Shown here: piece after piece, positions 1 through 5,537 of the stretch
Layout of the letters: each line of letters begins with the position of its first letter
Numbering within the stretch: the stretch's first letter is position 1
From: Chloroflexota bacterium
GTDB taxonomy: Bacteria; Chloroflexota; UBA4733
Reading direction: 5' to 3'
DNA length: 5,537 nt
NCBI GenBank assembly: GCA_025980355.1
Contig: JAICXR010000256.1
Coordinates: forward strand, 1 to 5,537
Notes under the pieces: model-generated
Database searches by the model: none
What the model was told of the DNA's origin: nothing
What the model saw: only the letters and a program-made list of their open reading frames with translations
Position numbers and translations under genes: made by a program

Positions 1-148
1 AGTCGGGTTCATCGACGCCGGTGCCGACGTGCAATCCGGCGACGTAGACGATCTCCTCGGGAGCGGCCTGCCCAGCCTCTTGCGGCGAAGCGTAGCCGAC
101 CCGCTGCCCGTCGCCCCCGTCGTGGTGTTCGTGTTCAGCCATGCTCAT
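1..148 (-). CDS. SBP56 / methanethiol oxidase-like protein, N-terminal part (partial)
   Basis: Only the first 49 codons are present; the gene reads leftward out of the window. From residue 17 the sequence runs VGYASPQEA, then PEEIVYVAGLHVGTG, then EPD. This matches the N-terminal signature of the selenium-binding protein 56 family (human SELENBP1 has GPGYSTPLEAM, PREEIVYLPCIY, TG and PDYLATVDVDP). The family forms beta-propeller proteins; characterised members such as bacterial MtoX and human SELENBP1 are methanethiol oxidases that convert methanethiol to formaldehyde, hydrogen sulfide and hydrogen peroxide. The diagnostic cysteines and histidines lie outside the window, so activity cannot be judged. 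Two in-frame ATGs (148 and 142) share one Shine-Dalgarno run, AGGAGAGG at 158-151; AGGAG lies 5 bases from the first, and the end of the run lies 8 bases from the second. The N-terminus is rich in His and acidic residues. The gene is divergent from the sulfatase. Confidence 0.72.
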   Translation of the reverse strand, partial: MSMAEHEHHDGGDGQRVGYASPQEAGQAAPEEIVYVAGLHVGTGVDEPD

Positions 149-150
149 TT

Positions 151-158
151 CCTCTCCT
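151..158 (-). promoter_or_regulatory. Ribosome binding site serving two alternative ATG starts
   Basis: On the minus strand AGGAGAGG occupies 158 to 151. It lies upstream of two in-frame ATGs six bases apart (148 and 142) and can serve either. The core AGGAG is 5 bases from the outer ATG and 11 from the inner, while the 3' half is 8 bases from the inner. The start of the divergent gene is therefore ambiguous by two codons. Confidence 0.6.
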
Positions 159-166
159 GTAGTCGG

Positions 167-207
167 CGATCATGGTCGCACCGGATGCAGCGCGCAAGCG
201 ATGATCG
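167..207. repeat. Inverted repeat flanking the leftward promoter candidate
   Basis: CGATCAT (167-173) and ATGATCG (201-207) are perfect 7-base inverted repeats. One further G-T and one G-C pair extend the outer side, and 27 bases separate the arms. The left arm overlaps the candidate -10 hexamer, and the right arm lies just outside the candidate -35 hexamer. This arrangement could be a pair of half-sites for a regulator or may be chance; no matching regulator gene is in the window. Confidence 0.3.
169..197 (-). promoter_or_regulatory. Candidate sigma-70-type promoter for the leftward SBP56-like gene
   Basis: On the minus strand TTGCGC (197-192) and CATGAT (174-169) are separated by exactly 17 bases. 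Each matches four of six consensus positions (TTGACA, TATAAT). The predicted transcription start, near 162, would give a leader of about 14 bases that just contains the ribosome binding site. Matches of this strength occur by chance, so this is a candidate only. Its position right upstream of the gene is its main support. Confidence 0.35.
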
Positions 208-240
208 TCCGCTCCCGATAGCACCACCCGATTGCGCAAG
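192..240. repeat. GCGCAAG direct repeats, one inside a TTGCGCAA palindrome
   Basis: GCGCAAG occurs at 192-198 and 234-240, 42 bases apart start to start (about four helical turns). The right copy overlaps the perfect 8-base palindrome TTGCGCAA at 232-239. The left copy coincides with the candidate -35 hexamer of the leftward promoter. Same-face spacing of short sites is seen in operators, but the repeat is short and its composition is close to background, so function is unproven. Confidence 0.25.
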
Positions 241-290
241 ACGGCGGCCAGTTCTGCTGGGAGCGACGGATGCCGCGGAGCGGGACGCGG

Positions 291-309
291 TATAGTGCCG
301 GGGCGGCAC
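291..309 (+). promoter_or_regulatory. Candidate -10 element and overlapping dyad upstream of the sulfatase
   Basis: TATAGT at 291-296 matches five of six positions of a -10 hexamer and stands out in GC-rich surroundings. No convincing -35 hexamer lies 16-18 bases upstream. A start near 303 would give a leader of about 34 bases. The -10 runs into a perfect 5-base inverted repeat, GTGCC (295-299) and GGCAC (305-309) with a 5-base spacer, around the expected transcription start, where a repressor or an RNA hairpin could act. Confidence 0.33.
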
Positions 310-321
310 ACTCAGAACGAC

Positions 322-326
322 AGGAG
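322..326 (+). promoter_or_regulatory. Ribosome binding site supporting the GTG start of the sulfatase
   Basis: AGGAG at 322-326 lies 10 bases before GTG at 337. It supports this non-ATG start, which also puts the conserved sulfatase strand (RPNILLITSDQQ) at the usual distance from the N-terminus. Confidence 0.6.
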
Positions 327-336
327 CTAGACATCC

Positions 337-1866
337 GTGGCGACCACCCGGCCGAACATCCTCCTCATCACGTCGGACCAGCAGCACTGGACCACGCTGG
401 GGGCGATCAACCCGCGCATCCTGACCCCGGCCCTGGACCGGCTCTGCGCGGAGGGCACGCGCTTCACGCGCGCCTACTGCCCAAGCCCCGTCTGCTCGCC
501 GTCCCGGGCCAGCATCATCACCGGGCAATACCCCTCGGTGCACGGCTGCTGGACGATCGGGGTCAAGCTGCCGGAAGACGTCCCGACGGTCGGTGACGCC
601 CTTTCCCGGGCCGGCTACCGCACCGCCCTGATCGGCAAGGCCCACTTCCAGCCCACAGCCTCCCAGCCGGGCAGCGAGTCGCTGGAATCCCTTCCCACCC
701 TCCGCGACCTCGACTTCTGGCGAGGCTTCCACGGACCCTGGTACGGCTTCGACCACGTCGAGATCACCCGCAACCACGGCGACGAGTCGCTGGTCGGGGC
801 GCACTACGCGATCTGGATGGAGGAGCAGGGTCTCGCCAACTGGCGCGACTACTTCCGGCCGTATCCCCTCACCGCGGAGGAGAACCGCCGCCTGCCGTCG
901 CGTCGCCACCATTGGGACTTGCCGGAGGAGTTCCACTATACGCGCTGGACCGCCGATCGGACGATCGCCCAGATAGACGAGTGCGCCGCATCCGACACCC
1001 CGTTCTTCTGCTGGGCCAGCTTCCATGACCCGCACCCACCCTACCTCGTCAGCGCACCCTGGGATGAGATGTATCGACCGGAGGACATGGAGCCGGGCGA
1101 ACTGGTGCCCGGCGAGCACGCCAACAATCCGCCACCGTTCGGCCTGACCCAGGAGGCGCAGCCGGACTTCTCCCCCTGGCGCGAGACGTACGGCTCGCAC
1201 GGCTTCCAGAGCCACCGCCACGACCAGGCCCGCCTACAGCAGGACATGGCCGTCTACTACGGCATGGTCACCTTCATGGATCAGCAGATCGGCCGTGTGC
1301 TGGACCGGCTGGACCAGTTGGGGATTGCCGAGAACACGCTGGTCGTCTTCAGCACCGACCACGGCCACTTCCTCGGCCAGCACGGCCTGATCGCCAAGGG
1401 CGCCTTCCACTACGAGGACCTGCTGCGCCTGCCCTTCCTGGTGCGCTACCCCGGTCTGATCCCGGCAGGGGCGGTCAACGACCGCCTGCAGAGCCTGGTG
1501 GACCTGGCGCCGACCTTCCTGAGCTATGCGGAGCAGCCGGTTCCGGGACTCATGCAGGGCGTGGACCAACGCCGGACCTGGGAGAGCGGCGGTGAAGCGG
1601 CGGCTCGCGACTGGGCCATCGTGGAGAACCGGCACCAGCCCATGACCTTGCACCTGCGGACCTACGTCGATGATCGCTACAAGATCACGGTGTGGCGCGG
1701 CGCCGACTACGGTGAACTGTTCGATCTGGTCGCCGATCCAGGCGAGGTGCAGAACCGCTGGAACGACCCGGCCTACGCCCAACTCAAGGCGCAGTTGCTG
1801 CTGGCGTTCGTCCAGGCGGACATCGCCCGGGAGCCGACCCGTATGCCTCGCATCGCCGGGGCGTGA
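337..1866 (+). CDS. Type I sulfatase (alkaline phosphatase superfamily), formylglycine-dependent, cytoplasmic
   Basis: This complete 509-residue protein belongs to the arylsulfatase/choline-sulfatase/phosphonate monoester hydrolase group. RPNILLITSDQQ (5-16) supplies metal ligand Asp14. CSPSR (53-57) is the C-x-P-x-R signature in which Cys53 would be oxidised to formylglycine by a formylglycine-generating enzyme. Lys101 (GKAHF), His230 (SFHDPHPPY), the Asp341-His342 pair in STDHGHFLGQHG, and Lys354 fit the remaining metal and sulfate ligands. The C-terminal YKITVWRGADYGELFDLVADPGE (449-470) is the subdomain common to bacterial sulfatases. There is no signal peptide or membrane segment, so it should act in the cytoplasm, on an imported or internal substrate. 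DH rather than DN in the second metal motif resembles choline sulfatase and phosphonate/phosphodiester hydrolases, so the leaving group (sulfate, phosphate or phosphonate ester) is open. It starts with GTG and faces away from the SBP56-like gene; the next gene begins 111 bases downstream. Confidence 0.93.
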   Translation: MATTRPNILLITSDQQHWTTLGAINPRILTPALDRLCAEGTRFTRAYCPSPVCSPSRASIITGQYPSVHGCWTIGVKLPEDVPTVGDALSRAGYRTALIGKAHFQPTASQPGSESLESLPTLRDLDFWRGFHGPWYGFDHVEITRNHGDESLVGAHYAIWMEEQGLANWRDYFRPYPLTAEENRRLPSRRHHWDLPEEFHYTRWTADRTIAQIDECAASDTPFFCWASFHDPHPPYLVSAPWDEMYRPEDMEPGELVPGEHANNPPPFGLTQEAQPDFSPWRETYGSHGFQSHRHDQARLQQDMAVYYGMVTFMDQQIGRVLDRLDQLGIAENTLVVFSTDHGHFLGQHGLIAKGAFHYEDLLRLPFLVRYPGLIPAGAVNDRLQSLVDLAPTFLSYAEQPVPGLMQGVDQRRTWESGGEAAARDWAIVENRHQPMTLHLRTYVDDRYKITVWRGADYGELFDLVADPGEVQNRWNDPAYAQLKAQLLLAFVQADIAREPTRMPRIAGA

Positions 1867-1880
1867 GCCGGCCGAAACCC

Positions 1881-1900
1881 GCCTCAGGCTTGCCGGAGGC
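1881..1900 (+). other. Imperfect hairpin after the sulfatase, no T-tract
   Basis: GCCTCAGG (1881-1888) and CCGGAGGC (1893-1900) pair at seven of eight positions around a CTTG loop, starting 14 bases after the sulfatase stop. No T-run follows, so it is not a canonical intrinsic terminator. It may slow polymerase, protect the sulfatase mRNA end, or be incidental. It overlaps the candidate -35 of the next gene. Confidence 0.35.
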
Positions 1901-1918
1901 CGCTCCCCGCTCTACACT
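1890..1918 (+). promoter_or_regulatory. Candidate promoter for the amidohydrolase-hyuA genes
   Basis: TTGCCG (1890-1895) and TACACT (1913-1918) are 17 bases apart, and each matches four of six consensus positions. Transcription would start near 1925, giving a leader of about 53 bases before ATG 1978. If real, it would let the three downstream genes be expressed separately from the sulfatase. No operator-like dyad is evident apart from the hairpin overlapping the -35. Confidence 0.38.
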
Positions 1919-1977
1919 ACCTGTGCCGGAGCGAGGGGCAGGCAACGGTTGCGCCGAATAATCGCAGGGAGTGAAGC

Positions 1978-2808
1978 ATGATCATTGACGTCCACGTCCA
2001 TACCCGTTCGCCGGGGCACCGCTACGACCCGGAGGAGATCGCCACATCGATTCGCCTCGCCCGGCAAGCTGGGATCGATCGTGTCGTCCAACTGCACAAC
2101 CTGGTCCGCCATCCGGCCAACGCCGAGGGCTACACGGAGCTGAGCCCGTCGCCGGCGGTCGTGCAGCAGAGCAATGACCTGGCGATGCGCATCGTCGCCG
2201 AACACCCCGATTTCTACACCGGCTTCTGCTATCTCAACCCGGCCCACGACCCGGACTTCACCCTGGCAGAGATCGAACGCTGCGTCGTGGCCGGCAACCT
2301 GCGGGGCATCAAGCTCTGGATCGCGGTCCACGCCACCGATGTCCGCCTGGACCCGCTGATGCAGCGGGCGGCTGAGTTGGACATTCCGGTCCTCCACCAC
2401 GCCTGGTACAAGGCGGACGGGCAAACCGGGAACGAGTCGACGGCGGCGGAGATCGCCGACCTGGCCCGTCGCCACCCGCGTGTCTCGATCATCATGGCGC
2501 ACCTCGGCGGCGTGCGCTGGCGGGGCGTCCTGGACATCAAACCGTATCCCAATGTCGTCGTCGATACCTCCGGCGCCCAGCCGGTGGCCGGCCTGGTGGA
2601 GTACGCGGTGGCGCAGCTCGGACCGGAGCGGGTGGTCTACGGCTCCGATTGGCCGCTGCGCAACTATGCCGTGCAGAAGGCGCGCGTGACCGGCGCCAAG
2701 ATATCGGACCGCGCCAAGGCCGGTATCCTGGGCGAGAATGCCGCCCGGCTGCTCCACCTTGATCGGGCGCCACTCCCGGCAGTGACGAAGGAAAAGCAGT
2801 ATGCGTGA
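1978..2808 (+). CDS. Amidohydrolase-2 family (PF04909-type) metal-dependent hydrolase, intact metal site
   Basis: This is a 276-residue TIM-barrel protein of the amidohydrolase-2 family, which includes ACMSD, gamma-resorcylate decarboxylase and 2-pyrone-4,6-dicarboxylate lactonase; members hydrolyse or decarboxylate small organic acids. MIIDVHVHTR gives the H-x-H pair His6/His8 on strand 1. IKLW (111-114) carries Lys112. VLHHAW (138-143) offers His140 or His141 as the strand-5 ligand, IIMAHLGG (171-178) gives His175, and YGSDWPL (221-227) gives Asp224, the catalytic Asp. The C-terminal GENAARLLHL is typical of the family. There is no signal peptide, so it is cytoplasmic. The length is at the short end for the family but the core is complete. 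AGGGAG at 1966-1971 lies 6 bases before the ATG. The stop overlaps the next gene by 8 bases, implying co-translation. The substrate is not identifiable; the HyuA neighbour points to a product of cyclic-amide or related catabolism. Confidence 0.9.
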   Translation: MIIDVHVHTRSPGHRYDPEEIATSIRLARQAGIDRVVQLHNLVRHPANAEGYTELSPSPAVVQQSNDLAMRIVAEHPDFYTGFCYLNPAHDPDFTLAEIERCVVAGNLRGIKLWIAVHATDVRLDPLMQRAAELDIPVLHHAWYKADGQTGNESTAAEIADLARRHPRVSIIMAHLGGVRWRGVLDIKPYPNVVVDTSGAQPVAGLVEYAVAQLGPERVVYGSDWPLRNYAVQKARVTGAKISDRAKAGILGENAARLLHLDRAPLPAVTKEKQYA

Positions 2809-3595
2809 CGCGAGCGCCTTCCTGGGGGCGTGGCCCTTTGTCGGCGTGCCGGCGACGAGCATCGGGGAATTGATCGCGGAGTACCGGACGTTCGGCATCG
2901 ACGGTGCGGCGTTCTCCCCCGCCGAAGCGGTCTTGCAGCCGGAGCCGATGCTGGCAAATCGCCGGCTCTTCGCCCAGGTGGCGGACGGCGCTTCCGGCGC
3001 CTTTCGCGGCGTCGCCGTGCCGATCCTCAACCCTTCGTTGCCCGGCTGGGACGGCCACCTCGCGGAGTGCCTGGCCGACGGCGGGGCGCTGGTCCGGGCC
3101 GTCAAGATCGTCTCCGGCTACCACGACTACGCCCTGGATCTTCCCGCCGTGGATCTGCTGGCTCGGAGGTGCCTTGAGCAAGGCCTGGGCCTCTGCGTGC
3201 AAGTGCGGATGGAGGACGAACGCATGCACCATGCCCGGATGCCCGTGCCACGGGTCGACCCGGCGGCCGTCGTCGCCCTCGCCAAGCGCCATCCGCACCT
3301 CCCGCTGCTGGTGTGCGGCAGCTACATGGCGGAGCTCGGCGCCTACCGCGACTCCCCGAACGTCTGGGCCGAACTGTCCTTCGTGGAGAGCGGCTTCCTG
3401 CTGCACGACGCGCTCGGGCACATGGGTGCGGATCGCCTGCTGGTGGGGACGCATACCCCCATCCATATGATCGCCCCCAACGCCGCCAAGCCGACCGAAG
3501 ATCGCTGTGACGCCGCGATCGTCGCGCGGCTCAGCGGCGAGAACTTCGATCGCTTCTTCGCGCCATCGCCAACAGCGGCCCGTCCGGCGCGCTAG
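2801..3595 (+). CDS. Degenerate amidohydrolase-2 family protein lacking canonical metal ligands
   Basis: This 264-residue protein follows the same barrel pattern as the upstream gene: an N-terminal ASAFLGAWPF, a VKIVSGYHDYAL segment with Lys102, CVQVRMEDERMHH (132-144), NVWAELSFVE (187-196), LLVGTHTP (213-220) and a terminal LSGENFDRFF. The strand-1 H-x-H is replaced by Ala6-Phe-Leu8, the expected strand-5 His region reads QVR, the strand-6 His is Gly173 in LVCGSYMAEL, and the strand-8 GSDWP is GTHTP, without the catalytic Asp. It is therefore probably not a standard metallohydrolase; it may be a pseudoenzyme partner or regulator, or use another site (His143, His144, His218 and His222 remain). 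Similar ligand-poor proteins annotated simply as amidohydrolases are familiar from other bacteria. The start at 2801 has AAGGA 8 bases upstream (2788-2792) and overlaps the previous gene's stop, so translational coupling and a protein complex are plausible. Confidence 0.82.
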   Translation: MRDASAFLGAWPFVGVPATSIGELIAEYRTFGIDGAAFSPAEAVLQPEPMLANRRLFAQVADGASGAFRGVAVPILNPSLPGWDGHLAECLADGGALVRAVKIVSGYHDYALDLPAVDLLARRCLEQGLGLCVQVRMEDERMHHARMPVPRVDPAAVVALAKRHPHLPLLVCGSYMAELGAYRDSPNVWAELSFVESGFLLHDALGHMGADRLLVGTHTPIHMIAPNAAKPTEDRCDAAIVARLSGENFDRFFAPSPTAARPAR

Positions 3596-3613
3596 CCGAT
3601 ACGCAAGGCGGGC

Positions 3614-5537
3614 ATGGCCTCCAGCCTCGGCATTGACGTGGGCGGCACCTTCACCGACTTCGTCCTGCTCTCGCCGGACGGCGTGCGCGTGCATAAGCGA
3701 TCGAGTACGCCGGATGACCCGCTCCGTGCGCTCGGCGCGGGCCTGACGGCGCTCGGGCCGCCGCCGGACACGGCGGTGGTGCACGGCACGACGATCGTGA
3801 CGAACGCCATCCTCCAGGGGCGGGGCGCGCGCACCGCGTTCGTCACGACGCGCGGCTTTGCCGACCTGCTGGCGATCGGCCGGCAGGACCGCCCTGACCT
3901 CTACGACCTGCGCGCCCGCCCACCAGCGCCGCTGGTACCGCCGGAACGGACCTTCGAGGTGACGGAACGCCTTGCCGCCGACGGCAGCGTCGTGCAGCCG
4001 TTGGCAGCGACGGAGATTGAGCGCCTGGTGGACGCGCTGGCCGGCAGCGGCGTCGAAGCGGTCGCCGTCTGCCTCCTGTTCGCCTTCGGGGCCCCCGCTC
4101 ACGAGCAGCGGATCGCCGCCCGCCTGCGCGAGCGCCTGCCCCGGCTCTTCCTGTCGCTCTCCTCGGACGTAGCGCCGGAGTTCCGCGAGTACGAGCGTGC
4201 CAGCACGACGGTGATCGACGCCTTCAGCGGGCCGCTCGTCGCCGACTACTTGCAGCGCCTGCGTCGGGTCGCCCCCAACGTCCAGCTCATGCAAAGCTCC
4301 GGCGGCATGACTTCCCCGGAGGCGGCGGCGCGCCATCCGGTCTGCCTAGCCCTGTCTGGACCGGCCGGCGGCGTTGCCGGCGCCTTCGCCGTCGGTCGGG
4401 CGACGTCCCCACGCCTGATCGTGCTGGACATGGGCGGCACGTCGACCGATGTGGCGCTGTGCGACGGCAGTATCCCCTTGATGGCGGAAGGCAGCCTGGC
4501 CGGCCGGCCGATTCGGCAGCCGATGGTGGCCGTCCACACGATCGGCGCGGGTGGCGGCTCCATCGCCCGCCAGGATGACGGCGGCCTGCTGCGCGTCGGC
4601 CCGACGTCCGCCGGCGCCGACCCCGGCCCGGCCTGCTACGGCCGGGGCAGCGAGCCGACCGTCACCGACGCCAACCTGCTGCTGGGCCGCCTCGACCCGT
4701 CCGGCCTCCTCGGCGGCAGCATGCCCCTCCACCCGGAGCATGCCGAAGCAGCCCTTGGCAGGCTGGCGCATCAGGTGGGCCTGAGCATGGAAGCGACCGC
4801 CGCCGGCATCATCCGCGTCGTCAACGCCGGCATGGCGCGGGCACTGGCCCATGTGTCGGTGGAACAGGGGCACGATCCGCGGCACTTCACGCTCGTCCCC
4901 TTCGGCGGCGCCGGCCCGATGCACGCCTGCGAGCTGGCGGAGGGCCTGGGCATCGCGTCCATCCTCATCCCCCGCCATCCCGGCGTGCTGTCCGCGCTCG
5001 GCATGGCGCTCGCCGATCAGACGCGCGACTACCGCCGCAGCATCTTGCGTCCGGCGGACAGCGTGGACGATGCCGCCCTGGCCGTTCTCTTCGCTCCCCT
5101 CATTGAGCAGGCCCGGGCGGAAGCGCCGCCGGGGGCACGGCTGCTACGGTCGCTCGATATTCGCTACCGCGGGCAATCCTTTGAGCTGACGGTGCCCGTC
5201 TCGAGCAGCGTGGCGGCCGCGCAGGCAGCATTCCACCGCCTGCACGCCCGCCGCTACGGCTATGCCCGACCGGAGCATCCGTTGGAGTTCGTCACCGTGC
5301 GCGTGCATTCCACGCTCCCCTCCTCCTTTGCCCTGCCGGAAACACCGCCGGAGCCCGGCGAAGCGCGGCGATCGTACCGCCGGGTCTGGTTCTCCGACGG
5401 CTGGCGAGAGACGGCGGTTATGCTCCGGGCGCGGCTGGCCCCGGGCCACCTGGTGGAAGGCCCGGCGCTCCTGATCCAACAGGACGCGACAAGCGTCGTC
5501 GCGCCCGGCTGGGGCGGCCGGGTGGACACGGAGGGCA
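3614..5537 (+). CDS. hyuA: HyuA-type hydantoinase/oxoprolinase subunit A (3' end cut)
   Basis: 641 codons are visible; the family is usually about 650-700 residues, so only the last few are probably missing. The N-terminal domain (about 5-185) begins GIDVGGTFTD (6-15), the phosphate-binding loop of the actin/hexokinase-like fold, followed by VVHGTTIVTNAIL (55-67) and GFADLLAIGRQDRPDLYDL. The central domain (about 200-490) has PEFREYERASTTVIDAF, MQSSGGM (226-232), SGPAGGV, LDMGGTSTDVAL (271-282), HTIGAGGGSIA, SAGADPGPACYG and PFGGAGPMHACELAE. The C-terminal domain follows, with LDIRYRGQSFEL (514-525). Such subunits bind ATP and act with HyuB to open hydantoins or 5-oxoproline; relatives are acetone and acetophenone carboxylase subunits, so the reaction is uncertain. 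The start is 18 bases after the previous stop, with only a weak AAGG 5 bases before ATG, but four residues before the conserved strand. It probably shares a transcript with the two amidohydrolase genes; hyuB would be expected next. Confidence 0.94.
   Translation, partial: MASSLGIDVGGTFTDFVLLSPDGVRVHKRSSTPDDPLRALGAGLTALGPPPDTAVVHGTTIVTNAILQGRGARTAFVTTRGFADLLAIGRQDRPDLYDLRARPPAPLVPPERTFEVTERLAADGSVVQPLAATEIERLVDALAGSGVEAVAVCLLFAFGAPAHEQRIAARLRERLPRLFLSLSSDVAPEFREYERASTTVIDAFSGPLVADYLQRLRRVAPNVQLMQSSGGMTSPEAAARHPVCLALSGPAGGVAGAFAVGRATSPRLIVLDMGGTSTDVALCDGSIPLMAEGSLAGRPIRQPMVAVHTIGAGGGSIARQDDGGLLRVGPTSAGADPGPACYGRGSEPTVTDANLLLGRLDPSGLLGGSMPLHPEHAEAALGRLAHQVGLSMEATAAGIIRVVNAGMARALAHVSVEQGHDPRHFTLVPFGGAGPMHACELAEGLGIASILIPRHPGVLSALGMALADQTRDYRRSILRPADSVDDAALAVLFAPLIEQARAEAPPGARLLRSLDIRYRGQSFELTVPVSSSVAAAQAAFHRLHARRYGYARPEHPLEFVTVRVHSTLPSSFALPETPPEPGEARRSYRRVWFSDGWRETAVMLRARLAPGHLVEGPALLIQQDATSVVAPGWGGRVDTEG

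Noticed and set aside
29..295. Plus-strand open frame of 88 codons at the left end
   Set aside because: It lies antisense to the SBP56-like coding start and across the promoter region; its composition is Arg/Pro/Ser-rich and there is no ribosome binding site or homology.
145..1221. Minus-strand open frame (358 codons) opposite the sulfatase N-terminal half
   Set aside because: It is antisense to conserved sulfatase motifs and covers the divergent promoter region. The real minus-strand gene starts at 148 in another frame with a good ribosome binding site and a family match.
1234..1782. Minus-strand open frame (182 codons) opposite the sulfatase C-terminal half
   Set aside because: It mirrors the codons of the sulfatase DHG and C-terminal regions and shows no domain of its own.
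1881..1900. Intrinsic terminator after the sulfatase
   Set aside because: The stem is imperfect and is followed by CGCTCCCCGC rather than a T-run, so I list it only as a hairpin.
1912..3105. Minus-strand open frame (397 codons) covering the first amidohydrolase gene
   Set aside because: It is antisense to a gene with clear catalytic motifs, has low-complexity composition and no family signature, and lies in the usual GC-rich shadow frame.
3596..3613. Promoter or terminator between the degenerate amidohydrolase gene and hyuA
   Set aside because: The gap is only 18 bases and holds just a weak purine-rich ribosome binding site; it is best read as an intra-operon junction.
2537..4336. Long open frame on the minus strand (599 codons) opposite both amidohydrolase genes and the start of hyuA
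   Set aside because: It spans three well-supported plus-strand genes. Its translation is Arg/Ala/Gly/His-rich with no recognisable domain, as expected for an antisense frame in GC-rich DNA.
4346..4978. Minus-strand open frame (210 codons) within hyuA
   Set aside because: It is antisense to the most conserved hyuA motifs and its translation is Ala/Gly/Arg-rich without family features.

Overview
The window is GC-rich bacterial DNA (roughly two thirds G+C by eye), densely coding, with recognisable Shine-Dalgarno sites. It looks like part of a catabolic or accessory region. The host cannot be fixed from the sequence. The pairing of two small PF04909-type amidohydrolase genes with a HyuA gene, next to a selenium-binding-protein (SBP56/methanethiol oxidase) gene, recalls Chloroflexota such as Thermomicrobia, but this is a low-confidence impression. 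No RNA genes, insertion sequences or CRISPR arrays were seen.

Layout. Positions 1-148 (minus strand) hold the first 49 codons of a gene resembling the SBP56/methanethiol oxidase family; the rest lies outside the window. Positions 149-336 are a divergent intergenic region with candidate promoters for both directions, several short symmetric elements and a Shine-Dalgarno site. Positions 337-1866 (+) encode a complete 509-residue type I sulfatase with a CSPSR formylglycine motif and no signal peptide. A 111-base gap (1867-1977) contains an imperfect hairpin without a T-tract and a promoter-like pair of hexamers. Three plus-strand genes then follow tightly: a 276-residue amidohydrolase with an intact metal site (1978-2808), a 264-residue relative that has lost nearly all metal ligands (2801-3595, overlapping by 8 bases), and, after 18 bases, a HyuA-type hydantoinase/oxoprolinase subunit (3614 to beyond 5537), cut by the window edge close to its expected C-terminus.

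How the genes may work together. HyuA-family proteins are ATP-dependent enzymes that open cyclic amides (hydantoins, 5-oxoproline) or carboxylate ketones, usually with a HyuB partner, which would be expected just past 5537. A metal-dependent amidohydrolase could hydrolyse or decarboxylate a product of that reaction. The degenerate paralogue may be a structural or regulatory partner of the active one. The cytoplasmic sulfatase (or phosphonate/phosphodiester hydrolase) could remove a sulfate or related ester from the same compound, or may be only loosely linked because a promoter-like element separates it from the trio. The substrate cannot be read from the sequence. The most notable feature is the compact active-plus-degenerate amidohydrolase pair attached to HyuA.
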